NCBI RefSeq assembly: GCF_001642935.1
Contig: NZ_CP016761.1
Span: forward strand, 3,968,001-4,032,000
Reading direction: 5' to 3'
DNA length: 64,000 nt
Source of the DNA: Fictibacillus arsenicus
GTDB taxonomy: Bacteria; Bacillota; Bacilli; Bacillales; Fictibacillaceae
This document shows, in pieces, positions 44,972-55,426 of this stretch. Each line of letters opens with the position of its first letter. Within the stretch, counting starts at the first letter, position 1. Below the pieces are notes generated by a model. The model saw nothing but the letters and a program-made list of their open reading frames with translations, made no database searches and had not been told where the DNA came from. Both the position numbers and the translations under genes were made by a program.

Positions 44972-46423
44972 TTACAAATAGTCTTCAGGATTTTGCAGCA
45001 CTCCGTTTTTGTATACTTCAAAGTGCAGATGAACACCTGTTGACTGGCCTGTTGATCCCATAACACCAATTTTAGAACCTTTTTGCACAACATCCCCGGT
45101 TGATACAGAAAGTGAACTTAAATGTGCATAGATCGTTCTCATCCCATTATTATGGTTGATGATGATTTTGTTGCCGTAATCCCCATCCCATCCTGCAAAC
45201 GCAACGGTTCCGTTATCTGCTGCAAGGATAGAACGATTCGATGGACGGGCAATATCCATCCCTTTATGCTGGCGTCCCCAGCGTGAACCCATATGACTGG
45301 AGATATAACCCCCAACAGCTGGCCACGATAAGCTGCCTGTCCCTTTAGAAGGGATTACTTTCGTTCCGATCTTCTGAATCTCTGTTATAGGCGCTTTCAC
45401 TTGTTCTTGGTTCAAAATATCTTTTTGGATCGTTTTTCCGTTCGTTTTTCTAACGGTATACGTTATATCCTCTAATCCTTTTTGACCTTTTTGAACGGTT
45501 TTAGTTTCGCCTTTTTCAAGCGTATTATCATCTTGTTTTTCTATTTTAAAAGGAATCTCATTTTGAGTCCTGCTTGCTTCATAAACGAGAACTTCTGTAA
45601 AAGGTTTCTTCTCTGTAACCGTTACTTTCTCTGCGATACGGATAACAGGTACTAATACAAGACGCGGATTTAACGTGAAAAACTGATCCATTGTCAGATG
45701 ATACTTTTCTGTTATGGATTCCACCGTTTCGCCTTCTTGGATGATGTGGTCCTTTTTCTGAAGCGTTCCTTCCTTAATTCGAGTAATCGCTTCATCGACA
45801 GAAATCAATTCACTTAAAGAAGTTTGAGCTTTTCTAACTAAAATAGGCGATGAAAAGTCTATGTCTACTACTTTACTTTCACCTGGCTGTAGTTCAGGAA
45901 TTTCAACTTCCTTATTTTCAGCCTTGCTTTTTTCAATCGCGTCAAGTTCCTCTTTTGAAACATGCTCCAGTTTCATTTTCAACAGAATATCTTCCGTTTC
46001 TTTCTCACTGGAAACATAAGCTACAGTTTGCCCATCTATCACGAGGCGATAAGCTTCTAATGAAACTGACAGCGCTTTCGATAACGCTTCTCTTACCGCT
46101 TCATTATCAAACTGCGGTCTAAACATCTTTTCTGGCTTAAGTTCAATAGATTCATTTAATGTAAAAGCAAAATCACCTTTTTTGCCTTTTGCATTTTGAA
46201 TAAATTGTTCTACAGCGCGGTCCACGACGCTTTTTTCACGAACTGTCCCGATTTTCTTCCCATCTACATAGACATGAAAGACTGTTTTAATTAATTGGTT
46301 ATCGTCATGGTGTGCATATGTTACCGATGAATTCATCGTAAAAGTTGTTAGTAATAAGATAACCGCCACAAAAAATGGCACTGTCTTTTTTATAAATCTT
46401 TCAGTGGTTTTTCGATTTCGCAC
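44972..46423 (-). CDS. Secreted/anchored M23 endopeptidase with LysM and G5 domains
   Basis: 483 residues: N-terminal membrane/signal segment (TVPFFVAVILLLTTFTMNSS), coiled N-domain, LysM (HIIQEGETVESITEKYHLTM, about 245-290), G5 domain (VLVYEASRTQNEIPF, about 300-365), M23 metallopeptidase with zinc ligands in HKGMDIA and HLHFE (about 380-483). Cuts peptidoglycan cross-bridges during growth. It is encoded next to walRK and a consensus WalR box lies 129 nt upstream, so WalR control is likely. Confidence 0.92.
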   Translation of the reverse strand: MRNRKTTERFIKKTVPFFVAVILLLTTFTMNSSVTYAHHDDNQLIKTVFHVYVDGKKIGTVREKSVVDRAVEQFIQNAKGKKGDFAFTLNESIELKPEKMFRPQFDNEAVREALSKALSVSLEAYRLVIDGQTVAYVSSEKETEDILLKMKLEHVSKEELDAIEKSKAENKEVEIPELQPGESKVVDIDFSSPILVRKAQTSLSELISVDEAITRIKEGTLQKKDHIIQEGETVESITEKYHLTMDQFFTLNPRLVLVPVIRIAEKVTVTEKKPFTEVLVYEASRTQNEIPFKIEKQDDNTLEKGETKTVQKGQKGLEDITYTVRKTNGKTIQKDILNQEQVKAPITEIQKIGTKVIPSKGTGSLSWPAVGGYISSHMGSRWGRQHKGMDIARPSNRSILAADNGTVAFAGWDGDYGNKIIINHNNGMRTIYAHLSSLSVSTGDVVQKGSKIGVMGSTGQSTGVHLHFEVYKNGVLQNPEDYL

Positions 46424-46551
46424 CCTTCTAGTTCCCCCTAAAGATCCTCTGCTATATCTCAGCTAAGTCTATTGTCCTATGACAAACTTCTCCTTAATCC
46501 CTTTTGTATCCTATCATACTAAAATTCCATTTGTCAGATTTTCACGGATTT

Positions 46552-46568
46552 TGTAATGCAACTGTAAA
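46552..46568 (+). promoter_or_regulatory. Consensus WalR binding site
   Basis: TGTAATGCAACTGTAAA fits TGTWAH-N5-TGTWAH exactly. It is 129 bp upstream of the M23 peptidase ATG but in inverted orientation relative to that gene. Confidence 0.55.
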
Positions 46569-46613
46569 AAACCGGATGTTTAAAAAGGAAAAAGACCGGG
46601 TATTTAATTTTCT

Positions 46614-46654
46614 CCAAAAAAAAGAGCAATAGTGATTTTCTCCTATTGCTCTTA
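46614..46654 (-). terminator. Terminator of the PlsY-like gene
   Basis: AAGAGCAATAG/CTATTGCTCTT stem followed by eight T on the minus strand. Confidence 0.92.
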
Positions 46655-46660
46655 ACTATT

Positions 46661-47248
46661 TTATTCCCTTAACATGAGCCGTTCTTTAATATCATCCTTT
46701 TGTACATATACAACTAGCAGACTGATTGGAATGAGGATAAGAGTTTCTAGCCATTGCTTTTCTAACAGCCAATAAAAAAATGGAGCAAGTGCAAATGCAA
46801 AAAGACCAGCTACTGTAAGACTCCTTTTAATGGAATAGAACAGCAGGAACGCAACTCCCACTAGTACGGCAGACAGCCAATTAAAAACTAGCAATCCCCC
46901 TATAAACGAAGCTACTCCTTTTCCTCCTTTAAATCGAAGGAATATTGGATAAAGGTGTCCTATGACTACTGCCAAAAATCCAAGCAACTGAATATTGGGT
47001 GGAAAACCTAATTCAATTCCTGCCCAGACTACCGCAGCTGCTTTAAGAATATCACCGGCTAATGTTAGTACAAAACCAGATGGTCCAAGAACACGTCCAG
47101 CATTTCTTGCACCTATGTTGCCGCTGCCCATCACTCTTAGATCGTGGCCTCTTAACAATTTCGCTACAAGAAATCCTGTCATCAAACCACCGACAAGATA
47201 ACTTGCGATTAAATACAACACCCATTGGAATTCCATTTGTATGATCAT
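46661..47248 (-). CDS. PlsY-family glycerol-3-phosphate acyltransferase paralogue
   Basis: 195 residues, five to six membrane helices. Motif 1 GSGNIGARNAGR and motif 2 RFKGGKGVASFIGG of PlsY are recognisable; motif 1 has Arg where PlsY usually has Thr, and the usual C-terminal motif is replaced by KDDIKERLMLRE. PlsY transfers acyl from acyl-phosphate to glycerol-3-phosphate; this is probably a side paralogue rather than the essential enzyme. RBS GAGGAAGG precedes ATG 47248. Confidence 0.8.
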   Translation of the reverse strand: MIIQMEFQWVLYLIASYLVGGLMTGFLVAKLLRGHDLRVMGSGNIGARNAGRVLGPSGFVLTLAGDILKAAAVVWAGIELGFPPNIQLLGFLAVVIGHLYPIFLRFKGGKGVASFIGGLLVFNWLSAVLVGVAFLLFYSIKRSLTVAGLFAFALAPFFYWLLEKQWLETLILIPISLLVVYVQKDDIKERLMLRE

Positions 47249-47365
47249 CTGCCTTCCTCATCCCAGTTTGATAACAATATATTCGAAGCAAGACGCGTAT
47301 AAACCTGTTGGTAAAAGAAAAAGTCCTGCTTTCATTTGTATGCTTTTAAAACAAGCTTTAGTATA

Positions 47366-47393
47366 TAAAAAAAGCATGCCTCTAGAGGCATGC
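47366..47393 (-). terminator. tRNA operon terminator
   Basis: Perfect GCATGCCTC-TA-GAGGCATGC hairpin then seven T on the minus strand, 33 nt after tRNA-Phe. Confidence 0.93.
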
Positions 47394-47425
47394 CGCATGA
47401 TTTAGGATATAAAGTAAAAGTAAAA

Positions 47426-47501
<76 letters not shown>

Positions 47502-47579
47502 AAGTTATTATACTGTCCGTTGGTACCCTGTCTCTTCCTCTAAAAGCGAAGTGTTAAGGCGTATCCGTCGAGACAACTC

Positions 47580-47618
47580 GCAGCTAAATCGTGCTGTAGC
47601 ACTCGTAGCTACCGAGCC
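47580..47618 (-). other. Hairpin with tRNA-like 5' end between tRNA-Asp and tRNA-Phe
   Basis: Minus strand starts GGCTCGGTAGCT, 11 of 12 bases of the tRNA-Phe 5' end, then folds GTAGCT/AGCTGC and GTGCT/AGCAC. It sits in an unusually long 138-nt intertRNA spacer; perhaps a lost tRNA or a processing hairpin. Confidence 0.4.
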
Positions 47619-47639
47619 AAAAATTTACTGAAGAAAAAA

Positions 47640-47715
47640 TGGCGGACCCGACCGGGGTCGAACCGGCGATCTCCTGCGTGACAGGCAGGCATGTTAACCA
47701 CTACACCACGAGTCC
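47640..47715 (-). tRNA. tRNA-Asp (GTC)
   Basis: GGACTCG/CGGGTCC acceptor, CCA encoded, anticodon loop CTGTCAC, T-arm CCGGTTCGACCCCGG. Confidence 0.97.
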
Positions 47716-47746
47716 ATTTGAAGCTGAAAATTATTAATATAAAAAA

Positions 47747-47821
47747 TGGTGACCCGTACGGGATTCGAACCCGTGTTACCGCCGTGAAAGGGCGGTGTCT
47801 TAACCGCTTGACCAACGGGCC
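47747..47821 (-). tRNA. tRNA-Glu (TTC)
   Basis: GGCCCGT/ACGGGTC acceptor, CCA encoded, anticodon loop CTTTCAC, T-arm CGGGTTCGAATCCCG. Confidence 0.97.
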
Positions 47822-47836
47822 ACTTTTGAAAAAAAG

Positions 47837-47912
47837 TGGTGAGCCATGAAGGACTCGAACCTTCGACCCTCTGATTAAAAGTCAGATGCTCTACCGACTG
47901 AGCTAATGGCTC
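47837..47912 (-). tRNA. tRNA-Lys (TTT)
   Basis: GAGCCAT/ATGGCTC acceptor, CCA encoded, anticodon loop CTTTTAA, T-arm GAAGGTTCGAGTCCTTC. First gene of the operon. Confidence 0.97.
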
Positions 47913-47948
47913 TTAGAATAACAATGTCGTTTTTTCACGACAAGTGTT

Positions 47949-47977
47949 ACTTTATCACGATATTGAGGGTTTGACAA
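47949..47977 (-). promoter_or_regulatory. tRNA operon promoter
   Basis: TTGTCA (47972-47977) and TAAAGT (47949-47954), 17-bp spacer, on the minus strand. Confidence 0.65.
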
Positions 47978-48084
47978 TATGTTTTTGTTTTATTTTTCAT
48001 AAAAACTTTCAAGGTTGCTGTTTTTATATACAAACAGCTCTAGGAGGGTTGCTATCAAATGTCTATTTGGCAAATAATGTCGAA

Positions 48085-48183
48085 AATCGTGTTTATTGAA
48101 ATTAACGTGAGATTTTTTAATTTAACGTGGGAATAAACTGGATTATCGTGGGATTTTCTCGTTTAACGTGGGATTAATTTCTT
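48085..48183. repeat. Five 18-21-bp tandem repeats with AACGTGGGA core
   Basis: Units start 48085, 48103, 48123, 48144 and 48164, consensus TAACGTGGGATTTT. In the 395-bp gap between the tRNA operon promoter and purA. Nothing else is seen in that gap except the purA terminator. Confidence 0.75.
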
Positions 48184-48261
48184 ATGTCCGCTTCACAAGG
48201 TCATTGTCTTGATTAATCCTCTCTATATATACACCTACAAAGAATAAAGCCCCTGTAAAAC

Positions 48262-48292
48262 AAAAAAAGAAGCTCCTTGCAAACAAGGAGCC
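48262..48292 (-). terminator. purA terminator
   Basis: GGCTCCTTG/CAAGGAGCTT stem and a T run on the minus strand. Confidence 0.92.
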
Positions 48293-48308
48293 TCGATTTT
48301 GTATATTT

Positions 48309-49613
<1,305 letters not shown>

Positions 49614-49657
49614 TTAACGACCGGCGATATTATCACCTAATCTTGAAAACCATGCTT

Positions 49658-49686
49658 AGTTTAGCAATAACTTTCGCGAAAGTCAA
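49658..49686 (-). promoter_or_regulatory. purA promoter
   Basis: TTGACT (49681-49686), 17-bp spacer, TAAACT (49658-49663) on the minus strand. Confidence 0.7.
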
Positions 49687-49690
49687 CGAA

Positions 49691-49737
49691 AAACACGAAC
49701 ATTAAATCAATAATTAATATATTTGTTCGTAAAATTT
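49691..49737. promoter_or_regulatory. Candidate inverted PurR boxes
   Basis: Two inverted ACGAACA cores (plus-strand CGAAC at 49696, GTTCG at 49725) flanked by A/T, separated much like B. subtilis PurBox pairs and placed just upstream of the purA -35. Each deviates by 2-3 bases from AWWWCCGAACWWT. Confidence 0.5.
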
Positions 49738-49813
49738 TCACATTCCCATAGTCAAAAGATGATAAACTCTAACGTATTCTTTAGTATTCACCTTGTCTAG
49801 GAGGTATGATTCT

Positions 49814-50218
49814 TTGTTTATTGAAAAATTAATGGTTGCTTATATGGATAACGCTGCTGACCACATTTACTATTTAGATAAAAATGAACAAGTAATTCTT
49901 CTCGATGCGATAGAACCAGGAGGATTGCCTAATTTAGAGTTTTTAGATGCTGATGAGCCAGAACGTTTTATTGAGATCCCAAAAGTGATGAACGTTGAGT
50001 CCTTTAGCTGGATGGTCGAATTTGAAAGTCAAAATCAAAATAATGAATTATTGCATGCACTTAATGAAAATAATCCGTTTGAACGATTTAATGAAACGAT
50101 CGAACAGCTCAGTTTAACGGAAAAATGGCATGCCTTTCAAAAAGAAAAAGTGAAAAGCCGCATCGAAAGTTGGCTATCCGAAAAGCAGATTACAGAATTG
50201 GAAAAGCAGCTGGACTAA
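49814..50218 (+). CDS. UPF0158-like protein of unknown function
   Basis: 134 residues, acidic. Contains the UPF0158-type pattern: AYMDNAADHIYYLDKNEQVI near the start, RFIEIPKVMNVESFSWMVEF in the middle and KWHAFQKEKVKSRIESWL at the end. No catalytic motif. TTG at 49814 is the likely start (AGGAGGT 8 nt upstream); the frame extends 21 nt further upstream through the RBS. It is the only plus-strand gene in this core region. Confidence 0.75.
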   Translation: MFIEKLMVAYMDNAADHIYYLDKNEQVILLDAIEPGGLPNLEFLDADEPERFIEIPKVMNVESFSWMVEFESQNQNNELLHALNENNPFERFNETIEQLSLTEKWHAFQKEKVKSRIESWLSEKQITELEKQLD

Positions 50219-50237
50219 AAATCCAGCTGCTTTCTTT
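50203..50237. terminator. Terminator overlapping the UPF0158-like stop codon
   Basis: AGCAGCTGGA/TCCAGCTGCT (50205-50231) then TTCTTT; the stop codon is in the loop. Also lies at the end of dnaB on the other strand. Confidence 0.85.
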
Positions 50238-51600
50238 ATGCGCCTGGCGGAATGGCACTTTCATCGTGCCGCCGGTCCAGGTTAACGAATTTATTATATT
50301 CTTTTACGAATGCTAGCTCTACCGTTCCAGTTGGACCATTACGCTGCTTCGCAATAATGATTTCAATGATGTTCTTGCTCTCAGATTCTTTATCATAATA
50401 GTCATCACGATACAGGAAGGCTACGATATCGGCATCCTGCTCGATGGAACCTGATTCACGGATATCAGACATCATCGGGCGCTTATCCTGACGGGATTCA
50501 ACACCACGGGATAGCTGAGACAAGGCAATAACAGGCACTTCCAGCTCACGCGCAAGTGCTTTTAGTGAACGGGAGATTTCAGAAACTTCCTGCTGACGGT
50601 TCTCACCGGATTTCCCGCTTCCCATAATAAGCTGCAAGTAATCGATAAGAATCATCCCTAAGCCTTTTTCCTGCTTCAAGCGGCGGCATTTTGCACGGAT
50701 GTCATTGATTCTGATTCCCGGTGTATCGTCGATATAGATACCAGCAGCTGAAAGACTTCCCATCGCCATCGTAAGCTTTTGCCAGTCCTCCGGAATCAGT
50801 GCACCTGTACGCAGACGCTGTGCATCGATATTTCCTTCCGCACAAAGCATACGCATGACAAGCTGCTCAGCACCCATCTCAAGACTGAATATCGCAACGT
50901 TTTCTTCTGTTTTGGTAGCAACATTTTGAGCAATATTCAAGGCAAAGGCGGTTTTACCAACTGAAGGACGTGCTGCAACGATAATCAGATCGTTTCTCTG
51001 GAAACCAGCAGTCATCCTGTCCAGATCATTAAAGCCTGTCGGAACCCCAGTGATATCCCCTTTACGGTTATGAAGAGCTTCAATGTTGTCATAAGCATGT
51101 ACTAAAACATCTTTAATCTGAGTAAACGCGCTCGTATTTTTTCGGTTCGCAACCTCTAATATGGATTTCTCCGCTTCATTCAAGATCGCTTCTACTTCTT
51201 CTTCACGGGCATAACTGTTCGCTGTTATATCAGTAGCAGTTCGAATCAAACGACGCAGCAAGGACTTCTCTTCTACAATTTTGCTGTAGTATTCAATGTT
51301 TGCCGCAGTTGGAGCACTGTCGGCAAGTTCTGTTAAAAAGGATAAGCCGCCTACTTCATCCAGCTGATTATTATCGGAAAGCTCAGAAGTTACTGTGATG
51401 AGGTCAACGGGTTCTCCTTTTGCGTTTAAGTCCAGCATGACACGATATATTCTTTGATGTGTAGCTCGGTAGAAATCTTCTGGAAGCAAAATTTCAGAAG
51501 CAGTAATCAGAGCTTCGGGCTCCAGAAAGATAGCACCCAGCACCGCCTGTTCCGCTTCAATATTCTGCGGCGGTATGCGATCGGCAAATAAATCACTCAT
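50236..51600 (-). CDS. dnaB: Replicative DNA helicase (DnaB; B. subtilis DnaC)
   Basis: 454 residues: N-terminal helical domain (PPQNIEAEQAVLGAIFLEPE), linker, RecA-like domain with Walker A ARPSVGKTAFALN, Walker B GLGMILIDYLQLI and RESGSIEQDADIVAFLYRDD. Hexameric 5'-to-3' helicase at the fork. Gene order gdpP-rplI-dnaB is conserved in Bacillaceae; a dispersed repeat separates it from rplI here. Confidence 0.96.
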   Translation of the reverse strand: MSDLFADRIPPQNIEAEQAVLGAIFLEPEALITASEILLPEDFYRATHQRIYRVMLDLNAKGEPVDLITVTSELSDNNQLDEVGGLSFLTELADSAPTAANIEYYSKIVEEKSLLRRLIRTATDITANSYAREEEVEAILNEAEKSILEVANRKNTSAFTQIKDVLVHAYDNIEALHNRKGDITGVPTGFNDLDRMTAGFQRNDLIIVAARPSVGKTAFALNIAQNVATKTEENVAIFSLEMGAEQLVMRMLCAEGNIDAQRLRTGALIPEDWQKLTMAMGSLSAAGIYIDDTPGIRINDIRAKCRRLKQEKGLGMILIDYLQLIMGSGKSGENRQQEVSEISRSLKALARELEVPVIALSQLSRGVESRQDKRPMMSDIRESGSIEQDADIVAFLYRDDYYDKESESKNIIEIIIAKQRNGPTGTVELAFVKEYNKFVNLDRRHDESAIPPGA

Positions 51601-51656
51601 TCTTTTTTCCTCCTCTCCTCTTTTTTTATGGCTGTTTTTGTAAACATTGCCGCCAT

Positions 51657-51797
51657 TAGAAGATGTTGATTTCCGCTCCAGGATACTCGCTTTCCGCGGG
51701 GCGTGCGGTGAGCCCCTAGGCTAATTAAGCCTGCCGTGGTCTCACCTGTCCCGCTGATCCCGCAGGAGTCTCGCACCTTGCGCTCCAATCAACTAGT
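51657..51797 (-). repeat. Dispersed repeat copy 2
   Basis: Same unit as at 57357 in reverse: GTTGATTGGAGCGCAAGGTG at the right end, GAGACTCCTGCGGGATCAGC, GGACAGGTGAGACC, then GTGCGGTGAGCC-type and GGAGCGGAAATCAAC end. Lies in the 287-bp rplI-dnaB gap. Confidence 0.9.
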
Positions 51798-51861
51798 CGA
51801 AGTAGCGTACTCAACAAAAGGTTAAGCAATAAACGTTTAGAAAGTCTTTTTATAAACACCG

Positions 51862-51888
51862 AAAAAACCGGGGAAGCCCGGCTTTTTT
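51862..51888 (-). terminator. rplI terminator
   Basis: AGCCGGG-CTTC-CCCGGTT stem then T run on the minus strand. Confidence 0.85.
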
Positions 51889-52331
51889 TATTCTTCCGTT
51901 ACGTGTACTTTAACTGTTCCTGTTACTTGCGAATGAATTTTAATAGGTACATTCGTGTAGCCTAGTGATTTAATCGGGTCAGCAAGCTCGATTTTACGCT
52001 TGTCGATTTTAATGCCTTGTTCTTTTAATCCGTCAGCAATCTGTTTGCTTGTGACAGAACCAAATACTCGGCCGCCTTCACCTGTTTTTGTTTTAATGGT
52101 GATGGTCATTTCAGCTAGCTTCGCTTTAAGTGCTTCAGCCTCTTCTAGCTGTGCCTGCTGCTTTTTCTCTTCACTCTTCTGCTGCCCTTGAAGTGCTGCC
52201 ATCGCACCTGCCGTTGCTTCTGAAGCTAAGTTTTTAGGAAAAAGAAAGTTTCGTGCGTACCCCTCAGAAACGTTCTTTACTTCCCCTTTTTTACCTTTGC
52301 CTTTTACATCTTGAAGAAAAATTACTTTCAT
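51888..52331 (-). CDS. rplI: Ribosomal protein bL9
   Basis: 147 residues. N-terminal bL9 signature [20 protein letters not shown] and [13 protein letters not shown], long connecting helix ([20 protein letters not shown]), C-terminal rRNA-binding domain ([19 protein letters not shown]). ATG overlaps the gdpP stop by 4 nt. Confidence 0.97.
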   Translation of the reverse strand: MKVIFLQDVKGKGKKGEVKNVSEGYARNFLFPKNLASEATAGAMAALQGQQKSEEKKQQAQLEEAEALKAKLAEMTITIKTKTGEGGRVFGSVTSKQIADGLKEQGIKIDKRKIELADPIKSLGYTNVPIKIHSQVTGTVKVHVTEE

Positions 52332-54301
52332 TCCTCTTCTCCCCCTTCAATATACTCATCAATGATCTGCTTTAAATGTCTTTCAGCTTCATCAATCGTG
52401 CTGTTTTCGATCTGGCAAGCGGCATTTGTCAGATGCCCTCCGCCTTCTAATCGTTCCATGATCATCTGCACGTTGATATCCCCAAGTGAGCGTGCACTGA
52501 TGCTTACTTTCCCATCAATGCGGTTTGAAATAACAAAGGACGCCTGAATACCGTTCATCGATAATAAAATATCTGCTGCTTGAGCGATAACTACCTGATT
52601 ATAAGCATCCTCAGGTGTACTTTTTGCGATTACAATACCTTTTTTATAAACTTCAGCGCTCTCAATGAGCTTCGAGCGTCTTGTGTACGTATTTAAATCT
52701 TCTTTTAAAAACTTTTGTACGAGAATCGTATCGGCTCCGTGCGCCCTTAAATAAGAAGCAGCATCAAACGTGCGAGAACCGGTTCTAAGCGTAAAACTCT
52801 TCGTATCTACAATAATCCCTGCAAGAAGGGCTGTCGCCTCAAGCATGCGCATTTTCAGCCTCTTAGGCTGATATTCTAAAAGCTCTGTTACAAGCTCAGC
52901 CGTTGAGGAAGCATAAGGCTCCATGTAAACGAGTACAGGGTCTTTAATAAACTCTTCACCGCGGCGGTGATGGTCGATAACAACGACATGATCGAGCTTG
53001 GTTAACAGTTTTTCTTCAATAACCATCGATGGTTTGTGTGTATCGACTACAACAAGGAGCGTATCTCGTGAAGCAATCTCGAGTGCCTCTTCAGGCGTGA
53101 TAAAGAACTTCCAGACGGATTCCGTTTCTTTGATCTCATCCATCAGGCGCTGAACACCAATATCGATATCTGACTGATCCAGTACAACATAACCGTCTTT
53201 CCCGTTGACTTGAGCCACTTTTAAAATACCGATAGCAGACCCGATAGAATCCATATCCGGGTTCTTATGCCCCATGATCATCACTTTATCGCTGTCAGCT
53301 ACTAATTCGCTCAGCGCATGGGAAATAACCCTAGCACGAACACGAGTCCGTTTTTCTACAGGATTCGTTTTGCCTCCATAGAAACGCACCTTTCCGTTCG
53401 TCTGCTTGATTGCAACCTGGTCGCCTCCGCGTCCAAGAGCTAGATCAAGACTGGATTGGGAAAGCTGGCCCAGTTCAGGAAGCGAAGATGTTCCGGCTGC
53501 GACACCGATACTTAACGTAAGAGAAACATTCTGCTTTGCCGTTGATTCTCTGACTTCATCTAGAACACTAAATTTATTCTTTTCTAATTCATATAAAATC
53601 CGCTGGTTAAAAACAGCTAAAAAACGCTCTGATGACGTTCGTTTAAGGAAGATGCCATGTTCGTTCGCCCACGCATTCAAAACAGAAGTTACTTTTGAGT
53701 TGATCGTCGAGCGGAATTGATCGTCCAACCCTTGTGTAACTTCATCATAATTATCAAGATAGATAATCGCCATAACCGTTTGTTCTTCATCATATAAACG
53801 CTCAAGATCAAGCTGCTCGGTTACGTCAAAAAAGTACAGGAGCCGGTCTTCCTTCTTGAAATTCACTTGGAATTTATGTGTATTAATCTTAATAACTTCT
53901 TCCTTAGCATCACTTTTTAAATAAGGAATAAGTTCTTCTGAAACATGGTTTAGAGAATGCCCGATAAAGGATTCTTCTTCAATCAGTGCCCCCATGTATG
54001 GGTTCGCCCACTCAATCTTGAAATCCTCATCATACAAAATAATCCCGATCGGCATTTCCATCAGCGCTTCTTCGCCCACTTTCTTTAAGCGATGCGAAAG
54101 CGTAGAAATATAGTCACCTAGTTCCTCCTGAAAACTTGCTTCGGCTCTCATGGCATAATAAAATAAGCCGCCTAATAGCACGAAGCCTGCCATTCCGATC
54201 ATCCATTGAAAATATGTGATGATGCTCACCAGTACAACAGAAGTAACAAATAAGGCGATGACGGGATAACCATGCCACCGTTTTAACAAAAACTTTGGCA
54301 T
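52328..54301 (-). CDS. gdpP: c-di-AMP phosphodiesterase GdpP
   Basis: 657 residues: two membrane helices (about 10-55), PAS-like haem-binding domain (about 85-160), degenerate GGDEF domain (about 170-300; [16 protein letters not shown]), DHH ([35 protein letters not shown]) and DHHA1 ([13 protein letters not shown]). Degrades c-di-AMP to pApA, controlling potassium/osmotic and wall homeostasis. Confidence 0.95.
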   Translation of the reverse strand: MPKFLLKRWHGYPVIALFVTSVVLVSIITYFQWMIGMAGFVLLGGLFYYAMRAEASFQEELGDYISTLSHRLKKVGEEALMEMPIGIILYDEDFKIEWANPYMGALIEEESFIGHSLNHVSEELIPYLKSDAKEEVIKINTHKFQVNFKKEDRLLYFFDVTEQLDLERLYDEEQTVMAIIYLDNYDEVTQGLDDQFRSTINSKVTSVLNAWANEHGIFLKRTSSERFLAVFNQRILYELEKNKFSVLDEVRESTAKQNVSLTLSIGVAAGTSSLPELGQLSQSSLDLALGRGGDQVAIKQTNGKVRFYGGKTNPVEKRTRVRARVISHALSELVADSDKVMIMGHKNPDMDSIGSAIGILKVAQVNGKDGYVVLDQSDIDIGVQRLMDEIKETESVWKFFITPEEALEIASRDTLLVVVDTHKPSMVIEEKLLTKLDHVVVIDHHRRGEEFIKDPVLVYMEPYASSTAELVTELLEYQPKRLKMRMLEATALLAGIIVDTKSFTLRTGSRTFDAASYLRAHGADTILVQKFLKEDLNTYTRRSKLIESAEVYKKGIVIAKSTPEDAYNQVVIAQAADILLSMNGIQASFVISNRIDGKVSISARSLGDINVQMIMERLEGGGHLTNAACQIENSTIDEAERHLKQIIDEYIEGGEEE

Positions 54302-54312
54302 ATTTTCAGCTC

Positions 54313-55257
54313 CTACTGTTTTGGTTTCAACCGTTTTTTTATCATAAAGCCTAAATCAATTATACCTAAGAATTTCACGACTTCCAGAGGAATTGGCAGG
54401 AAAGAGTTCAGCAAAAATAATAGTATAATCAACAATATGATTCTTTTTCTCTTCCAATTCTTTATCCAGGCATAATAAAAAATGACTGTAAAACCTTGTA
54501 TAATTAGTACAAACGATAATATCATATACAAATTTATCGTTACAATATATAAAGCAGTGCCTTTGTCAGGCGTACTGAATGTTAAAACAATCGCTACAAT
54601 ATAATACCACAAAAATGATTTCGGCAGGTTCCACTCCCGAAATGGAGGAAACGAAGGGATATCATACCTGAGCCTCTTCATCAGCATTCTTGCTGCGAGA
54701 TGTGTTAAAAAGGCAAGAATGACTGCTCCCCCTATAATATAAGTAGGCAGCATCATCGGAATCAATTCCGCTTGTTCTTTAAACTTTTCAATTTGTGAAG
54801 GATCTTGTCCGCTCGATCTATAGAAATCTTCTGCAGTCCCTATGGCACTCTGAAACTGAGTCTCTAGCTCTTTAACAAAATTAATGCCCATCACTACTTG
54901 TGCAATTATAATTGTACCCAGCATGTTTAAAAGGTTCGCTAAACTGGCACCAAGCAGAACAGCAAAAGCAGATTTTTTTCTTCTATAAAGTTCCCCCATC
55001 ACAATTCCGGTCAATCCAGAAAAGAGGGTTACAATAATACCGTTGATCCCCCCAAACGCAAGGGATACACCAAACGTTACTGCCCAAAGAAGCAGGCCGG
55101 CTTTCAGATTGTGCCGGTAAAGATAGATAATAAAAGGCAGGGGCAGAATAAATAAAGAAAACAGGCTAAAAAACGGTATGTACATACTCATTAAAAAAAG
55201 AAGAGTGTAAATGCCTGAAACGACAGCACCCTCTACCAACACTTTAGTATTGCGCAT
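54313..55257 (-). CDS. yybS: DUF2232 membrane protein (YybS-like)
   Basis: 314 residues with about eight membrane helices, the hydrophobic DUF2232 pattern (GAVVSGIYTLLFLMSMYIPF; GIVMGELYRRKKSAF; FLAARMLMKRLRYDIPSFPP region). Unknown function, conserved upstream of gdpP; 11-nt gap to gdpP implies one operon. Confidence 0.85.
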   Translation of the reverse strand: MRNTKVLVEGAVVSGIYTLLFLMSMYIPFFSLFSLFILPLPFIIYLYRHNLKAGLLLWAVTFGVSLAFGGINGIIVTLFSGLTGIVMGELYRRKKSAFAVLLGASLANLLNMLGTIIIAQVVMGINFVKELETQFQSAIGTAEDFYRSSGQDPSQIEKFKEQAELIPMMLPTYIIGGAVILAFLTHLAARMLMKRLRYDIPSFPPFREWNLPKSFLWYYIVAIVLTFSTPDKGTALYIVTINLYMILSFVLIIQGFTVIFYYAWIKNWKRKRIILLIILLFLLNSFLPIPLEVVKFLGIIDLGFMIKKRLKPKQ

Positions 55258-55389
55258 GATTCACCTCATAAAATTCTTCATATGCTTTAATTGTAGTAAC
55301 ATAACCGCAGTAATTCAACTTTAACGATAATTCTAGCATAGACGTACTTTAATAGATGTAAACAGAAAGTGACATTGTACACATGTATA

Positions 55390-55420
55390 AAAGAAAAAAC
55401 AGCTTTTAGCTGTTTTTTTG
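55390..55420. terminator. Terminator between VOC gene and yybS
   Basis: AAAACAGC-TTTTA-GCTGTTTTTTT hairpin with A and T tracts on both sides. Confidence 0.85.
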
Positions 55421-55426
55421 GAAAAA

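Noticed and set aside
47560-47640. Additional tRNA gene in the Asp-Phe spacer
   Set aside because: Only a 12-nt match to a tRNA 5' end; no T-arm, acceptor closure or CCA.
51597-51788. Small ORF (MERKVRDSCGISGTGET...) seen in two places (also 57364-57570)
   Set aside because: It is a reading frame through the dispersed repeat on whichever strand carries it; no RBS, and the frame diverges after the conserved block.
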